From Bacteroidales bacterium UBA4345 (GTDB taxonomy: Bacteria; Bacteroidota; Bacteroidia; Bacteroidales; Paludibacteraceae): DNA of 38,146 nt. The stretch spans positions 1 through 38,146 of the forward strand of contig DGTD01000067.1 in the NCBI GenBank assembly GCA_002396385.1. Direction: 5' to 3'. Shown here in pieces: positions 35,227 through 38,146 of the stretch (positions are counted from its first letter, which is position 1; the number at the start of each line of letters is the position of its first letter). The position numbers were made by a program, and so were the translations under genes. A model generated the notes under the pieces. It was given only the letters and a program-made list of their open reading frames with translations, did not search any database and had not been told where the DNA came from.

Positions 35227-36597
35227 ATGATAAAGAACAAAAGGATTGCATGGACACTGGGCTTTTTAACCGTGTTTGCCAGTGCGTCGGCAATTCATGA
35301 AGAGTTTATTGAGGGCTACGAGTTTTCGCCATCAAAAGTAAACACTCCATCGAAGGAACTGCCAATGTCAATGTATCGTGACGGGAAAGTCGTGTTCTTC
35401 AGAAACGACACAGCATATGTAGCCACCATTGGGGACGCATTTGACCTTGAAAACGCCGAAATATGCAAAGAACTTTGCGGCAAAGGAATAGAAGGAACAT
35501 TCGCCTATAACCAACGACGCAACAGCGTTATCTTCGCCCATACCGATGAAATCGGGAATTCAGACCTCTATGAGATGAAAAGGGAGGGTGCGGAATTCGG
35601 GCTTGCGAAGAAGCTCGAAATACAAGGTTTGAATAAAATTCGCAAACCTATCAAAGGCTCCAGCACAAGAATGGCAGGCTGGACCTTCCGCTATAACACC
35701 ATTTCCGGGTTCTTCAATCCGACCATAGCTAAAAACGGCAAGAGAATATACTTTTCGGCCGACTTTCCAAAGCAGACACAAGGCGGACGCGATATATGGT
35801 ACATTGACCGTGCCAACGACAACGCGCTCGGTTTCGACTGGAAGATGCCGGAGAATGCCAGCGATACAGTCATCAAGATGAACAGCAGTTCACGTGAGGA
35901 CTATCCATGGTGTTCGGGCGACACCGTCCTGTACTTCGCCTCGAACCGTCCGGGCGGAATGGGAGGTTTGGACATCTATTTCTCAAAACTTACCACTCGA
36001 ATGGTGCTTGAGGTAGACACCGTAAAACAGACCTCGAAAGAAGTTGAAAAAGAGATATGGGGCGAGCCAGAGCACTTGAGTTCCGTATTCAACAGCAATG
36101 CAAACGACTACAACCTGATAGGTAACAGCAAGTTGGTATTATTAATGTCGAACCGTTCAGGAGGTGTGGGTAGCGACGACATCTATCGTCCGGCACCATT
36201 CACCGCGACAGCCGAGCCCGAGTTGAACCCAGACATCACACTGGAAGAGCCTAAGGGTTTCCACTGGGTGTTGTTCTTCTTCGATTTCAATGCGACCGGA
36301 ACCAAGCCTGAATACGAAGTTCAGTTGGACGAGCTTGTAGCAGCGATGAACGAATTCCCTGGCGCAGAATTTGAGGTAAGTGGTCACACCGATACCCGTG
36401 GTAGTGACTCCTACAACATGAAATTGTCTCAGAAACGTGCCGAATACATCAGGGAGCTGCTGATAAACCGCGGAATACCAGCCAACAAAATTACAGCAAA
36501 GGGTAGAGGTTTCCATGAGCTAGTAATTGAGAACGCACAAGACGAAGCAGAGCACGAACAGAACCGTCGTGCTGAAATTAGAATCATAAACGACTAA
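35227..36597 (+). CDS. OmpA family protein with PD40 beta-propeller repeats
   Basis: The 456-residue protein has a signal peptide (MIKNKRIAWTLGFLTVFAS, cut after ASA). It then has several WD40-like/PD40 units: TIAKNGKRIYFSADFP with GGRDIWYID, then DTVLYFASNRPGGMGGLDIYF, then LVLLMSNRSGGVGSDDIY. The C-terminal OmpA domain (about 345-455) has the peptidoglycan-binding SGHTDTRGSDSYNMKLSQ and NRRAEIRI motifs, so it is anchored at the outer membrane to peptidoglycan. This propeller plus OmpA layout resembles PorE-type proteins, but there is no TPR part. Being 13 bases upstream of a PorP/SprF gene makes a type IX secretion or surface-adhesin accessory role likely. Confidence 0.85.
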   Translation: MIKNKRIAWTLGFLTVFASASAIHEEFIEGYEFSPSKVNTPSKELPMSMYRDGKVVFFRNDTAYVATIGDAFDLENAEICKELCGKGIEGTFAYNQRRNSVIFAHTDEIGNSDLYEMKREGAEFGLAKKLEIQGLNKIRKPIKGSSTRMAGWTFRYNTISGFFNPTIAKNGKRIYFSADFPKQTQGGRDIWYIDRANDNALGFDWKMPENASDTVIKMNSSSREDYPWCSGDTVLYFASNRPGGMGGLDIYFSKLTTRMVLEVDTVKQTSKEVEKEIWGEPEHLSSVFNSNANDYNLIGNSKLVLLMSNRSGGVGSDDIYRPAPFTATAEPELNPDITLEEPKGFHWVLFFFDFNATGTKPEYEVQLDELVAAMNEFPGAEFEVSGHTDTRGSDSYNMKLSQKRAEYIRELLINRGIPANKITAKGRGFHELVIENAQDEAEHEQNRRAEIRIIND

Positions 36598-36610
36598 TTT
36601 TACACAATAT

Positions 36611-37540
36611 ATGAAAAAGATACTCACAGCCATAAGCTTGCTGGCCATGGCATTCACAGCTAATGCGCAGCGAGACATGATGTTGTCACAGCAATTCTTC
36701 TCTCGCTTGAACATCAACCCAGCAGCAACCGGCAACAGTGACGATATAGACTTGTTCCTGTTGGGCCGCTGGCAGTGGACAAATGTGGAAGATGCGCCAA
36801 AATCGGGTGTATTAAATGTCAGCGACTATTTTGAAGGTATACGTTCAGGTATCGGTTTGTCGATGCTTTACGACGACATAGGCATCAGCAACCGCACCTA
36901 CAACTGTAAGGCAGCCTATGCCTACCATGTGAACCTCAACGAAAGTATGCTGCTTTCGATGGGTTTGTCAGCCGGCATCTATTATCACTATTGGAATCCG
37001 GAAGGTCACAGGCTTCAAGACATTGAAGAATATGGCCGCTACACGTTTCCGAACGAGATAGACACGCACTTGTACCCTGACTTCGACCTCGGTTTCGAAT
37101 TGGCGACTCCAAAACTGATGTTCGGTGGTTCGGTATCGCACCTGACGAACAACGAAGAAGACGTCACTACAGGAAAACCAGGCCGTCATATGTACAGCTA
37201 TGTACGTGGTTTGTTTCCAATATCATCAAGTTTCGACATCGCGCCAGCAATCGTATATATGCACCGAAACAAAGTGGACAAAGTTGAGTTAAACGCAATG
37301 TTATTCTACAAGAGTATGCTTTGGGGAGGAGTAACTTATCGTCCGGACGTAAACGCAGAGTGGTCGTCAAACGATTTGACATTCCAAGTCGGCATCGAGT
37401 GGTCGCAGTTCCGTTTCGGTTACTCATTTGAGTTAGGCCTAGGTGAAGTTGGCAAACTTTCGAACAACTCCCACGACATTTTGCTTTCATGGAGGATACC
37501 GAAAGCGAAGAAAGAAAAATATGTTCGATTTATGGAATGA
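36611..37540 (+). CDS. PorP/SprF family outer-membrane protein
   Basis: The 309-residue protein has a signal peptide (MKKILTAISLLAMAFTANAQ) and the family hallmarks: QQFFSRLNINPAATGNSDDI after the cleavage site, an outer-membrane beta-barrel pattern (GIGLSMLYDDIGISNRTYN, AYAYHVNLNESMLLSMGLSAG), and a typical C-terminus. PorP/SprF proteins attach PorV-like or gliding-adhesin substrates, or act in type IX secretion. It follows the OmpA-PD40 gene by 13 bases, so it is cotranscribed, and precedes a second PorP/SprF gene after 110 bases. Confidence 0.92.
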   Translation: MKKILTAISLLAMAFTANAQRDMMLSQQFFSRLNINPAATGNSDDIDLFLLGRWQWTNVEDAPKSGVLNVSDYFEGIRSGIGLSMLYDDIGISNRTYNCKAAYAYHVNLNESMLLSMGLSAGIYYHYWNPEGHRLQDIEEYGRYTFPNEIDTHLYPDFDLGFELATPKLMFGGSVSHLTNNEEDVTTGKPGRHMYSYVRGLFPISSSFDIAPAIVYMHRNKVDKVELNAMLFYKSMLWGGVTYRPDVNAEWSSNDLTFQVGIEWSQFRFGYSFELGLGEVGKLSNNSHDILLSWRIPKAKKEKYVRFME

Positions 37541-37582
37541 TGATTTTTCCGCTAAAAACGCTTATTATTTCATCATTTAATG

Positions 37583-37590
37583 TAAATTTG
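37583..37590 (+). promoter_or_regulatory. Probable -7 box for the second PorP/SprF gene
   Basis: TAAATTTG matches TAnnTTTG exactly and lies 60 bases before the ATG at 37651. The -33 position (GCTT at 37560-37563) does not match well. Confidence 0.45.
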
Positions 37591-37650
37591 CGTATTGAGA
37601 CAACAAAGAACAAACATAGCATCTTGAAGAGACTATAATCTGATACACAA

Positions 37651-38146
37651 ATGAAGTTTAGACACAAAATAGCAGCATTTCTCTTGTCTTTGCCATTATT
37701 TGGAGCTGTAGCACAAGACGAAATCGTATACGACCAGTATTATTGGAACTACTACCTGGTGAACCCTGCAGTGGCAGGAGCCAGCCGTTGTTCACACCTC
37801 TTAGGATCATTTAACAGGAAGTGGGTAGGAGTTGAAGACGCTCCGTTAACAGTTGATTTGAGTTTCCGTACCCGTATCTTGAAGAATCTGGGTATTGGCG
37901 CATACGGTTATTTCGACCGTAATGGTAATTCGCTCCGCCAAGGCGGACAGGTTTCTTTGGCCTACCACATCCCTCTAACACAAAACAGCGGTTTCTTTAT
38001 GAAAGACCGTGACTTGCAACGCCAGTTGTCGTTCGGTCTCTCGGCTGTGGTCAACCACTATGGCTTCTCGAGTGACTTGTTCAGAGACGAGGACGCGCAG
38101 ATGGACCCCGTTATCGATAATGGCGGACGTGACAAGGGTGTATATT
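37651..38146 (+). CDS. PorP/SprF family outer-membrane protein, 3' end cut by window
   Basis: The frame opens at ATG 37651 and stays open to the window edge, 165 codons. The signal peptide is MKFRHKIAAFLLSLPLFG..., cut after AVAQ. The mature start DEIVYDQYYWNYYLVNPAVAG has the family NPA(V/A)xG motif, followed by SFNRKWVGVEDAPLTVDLSF and barrel strands (LGIGAYGYFDRNGNSLRQGG; VSLAYHIPL). It is clearly paralogous to the gene at 36611 but not close to identical, so it is not a recent duplicate. Its own -7 box suggests partly separate expression. Confidence 0.9.
   Translation, partial: MKFRHKIAAFLLSLPLFGAVAQDEIVYDQYYWNYYLVNPAVAGASRCSHLLGSFNRKWVGVEDAPLTVDLSFRTRILKNLGIGAYGYFDRNGNSLRQGGQVSLAYHIPLTQNSGFFMKDRDLQRQLSFGLSAVVNHYGFSSDLFRDEDAQMDPVIDNGGRDKGVY

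Overview
The window looks like a chromosomal segment from a member of the Bacteroidetes, most likely order Bacteroidales. The evidence is two tandem PorP/SprF-family genes, a BT_3928-type DoxX protein, a FISUMP-type lipoprotein, a 1439-residue double-activase protein, and promoters of the Bacteroidetes type (TTTG, about 19-20 bases, TAnnTTTG). Most genes are ordinary chromosomal genes packed in short operons on both strands. No rRNA, CRISPR array or complete insertion sequence was seen. One tRNA gene is present.

Left end (1-8700): a PD-(D/E)XK (Rpn-type) nuclease/transposase fragment is cut by the window edge and ends at a strong hairpin terminator. An AT-rich Sel1/TPR secreted protein follows on the minus strand. 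Next is a tight minus-strand operon, read from 8617 down to 2431: 2-hydroxyacyl-CoA dehydratase activase-like giant, PlsC-like acyltransferase, metallo-beta-lactamase-fold hydrolase and a small membrane protein. It has a textbook promoter at 8656-8686.

Middle (9000-17700): a plus-strand gene encodes a secreted, about 1000-residue Arg/Glu/Lys/Ala-rich coiled-coil protein that I cannot assign to a family. After a terminator comes a plus-strand operon: MurC-like Mur ligase, DEAD-box helicase with a DbpA-type RNA-binding tail, C_GCAxxG_C_C redox protein and DoxX/BT_3928 membrane protein. A minus-strand secreted-protein gene that follows is broken by an in-frame stop codon.

Surface polysaccharide block (17800-27120): the minus strand carries Wzx flippase, EpsG-like polymerase, two GT2 glycosyltransferases, an AT-rich gap, a third GT2, an NAD-dependent epimerase and an O-antigen-ligase-like protein. 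Mannose-1-phosphate guanylyltransferase (manC) is divergently transcribed, and promoters for both directions lie in the 190-base gap. Together these genes would make a sugar nucleotide, build an oligosaccharide, flip and polymerise it, and ligate it to an acceptor.

Right end (27200-38146): FISUMP lipoprotein, recO and radA, a secreted TonB-C-domain protein and parC lie on the minus strand. On the plus strand are tRNA-Leu(TAG) with a perfect promoter and terminator, menE, and an OmpA/PD40 protein followed by two PorP/SprF proteins. The last PorP/SprF gene runs off the window. This end probably belongs to a type IX secretion or surface-adhesin accessory locus.
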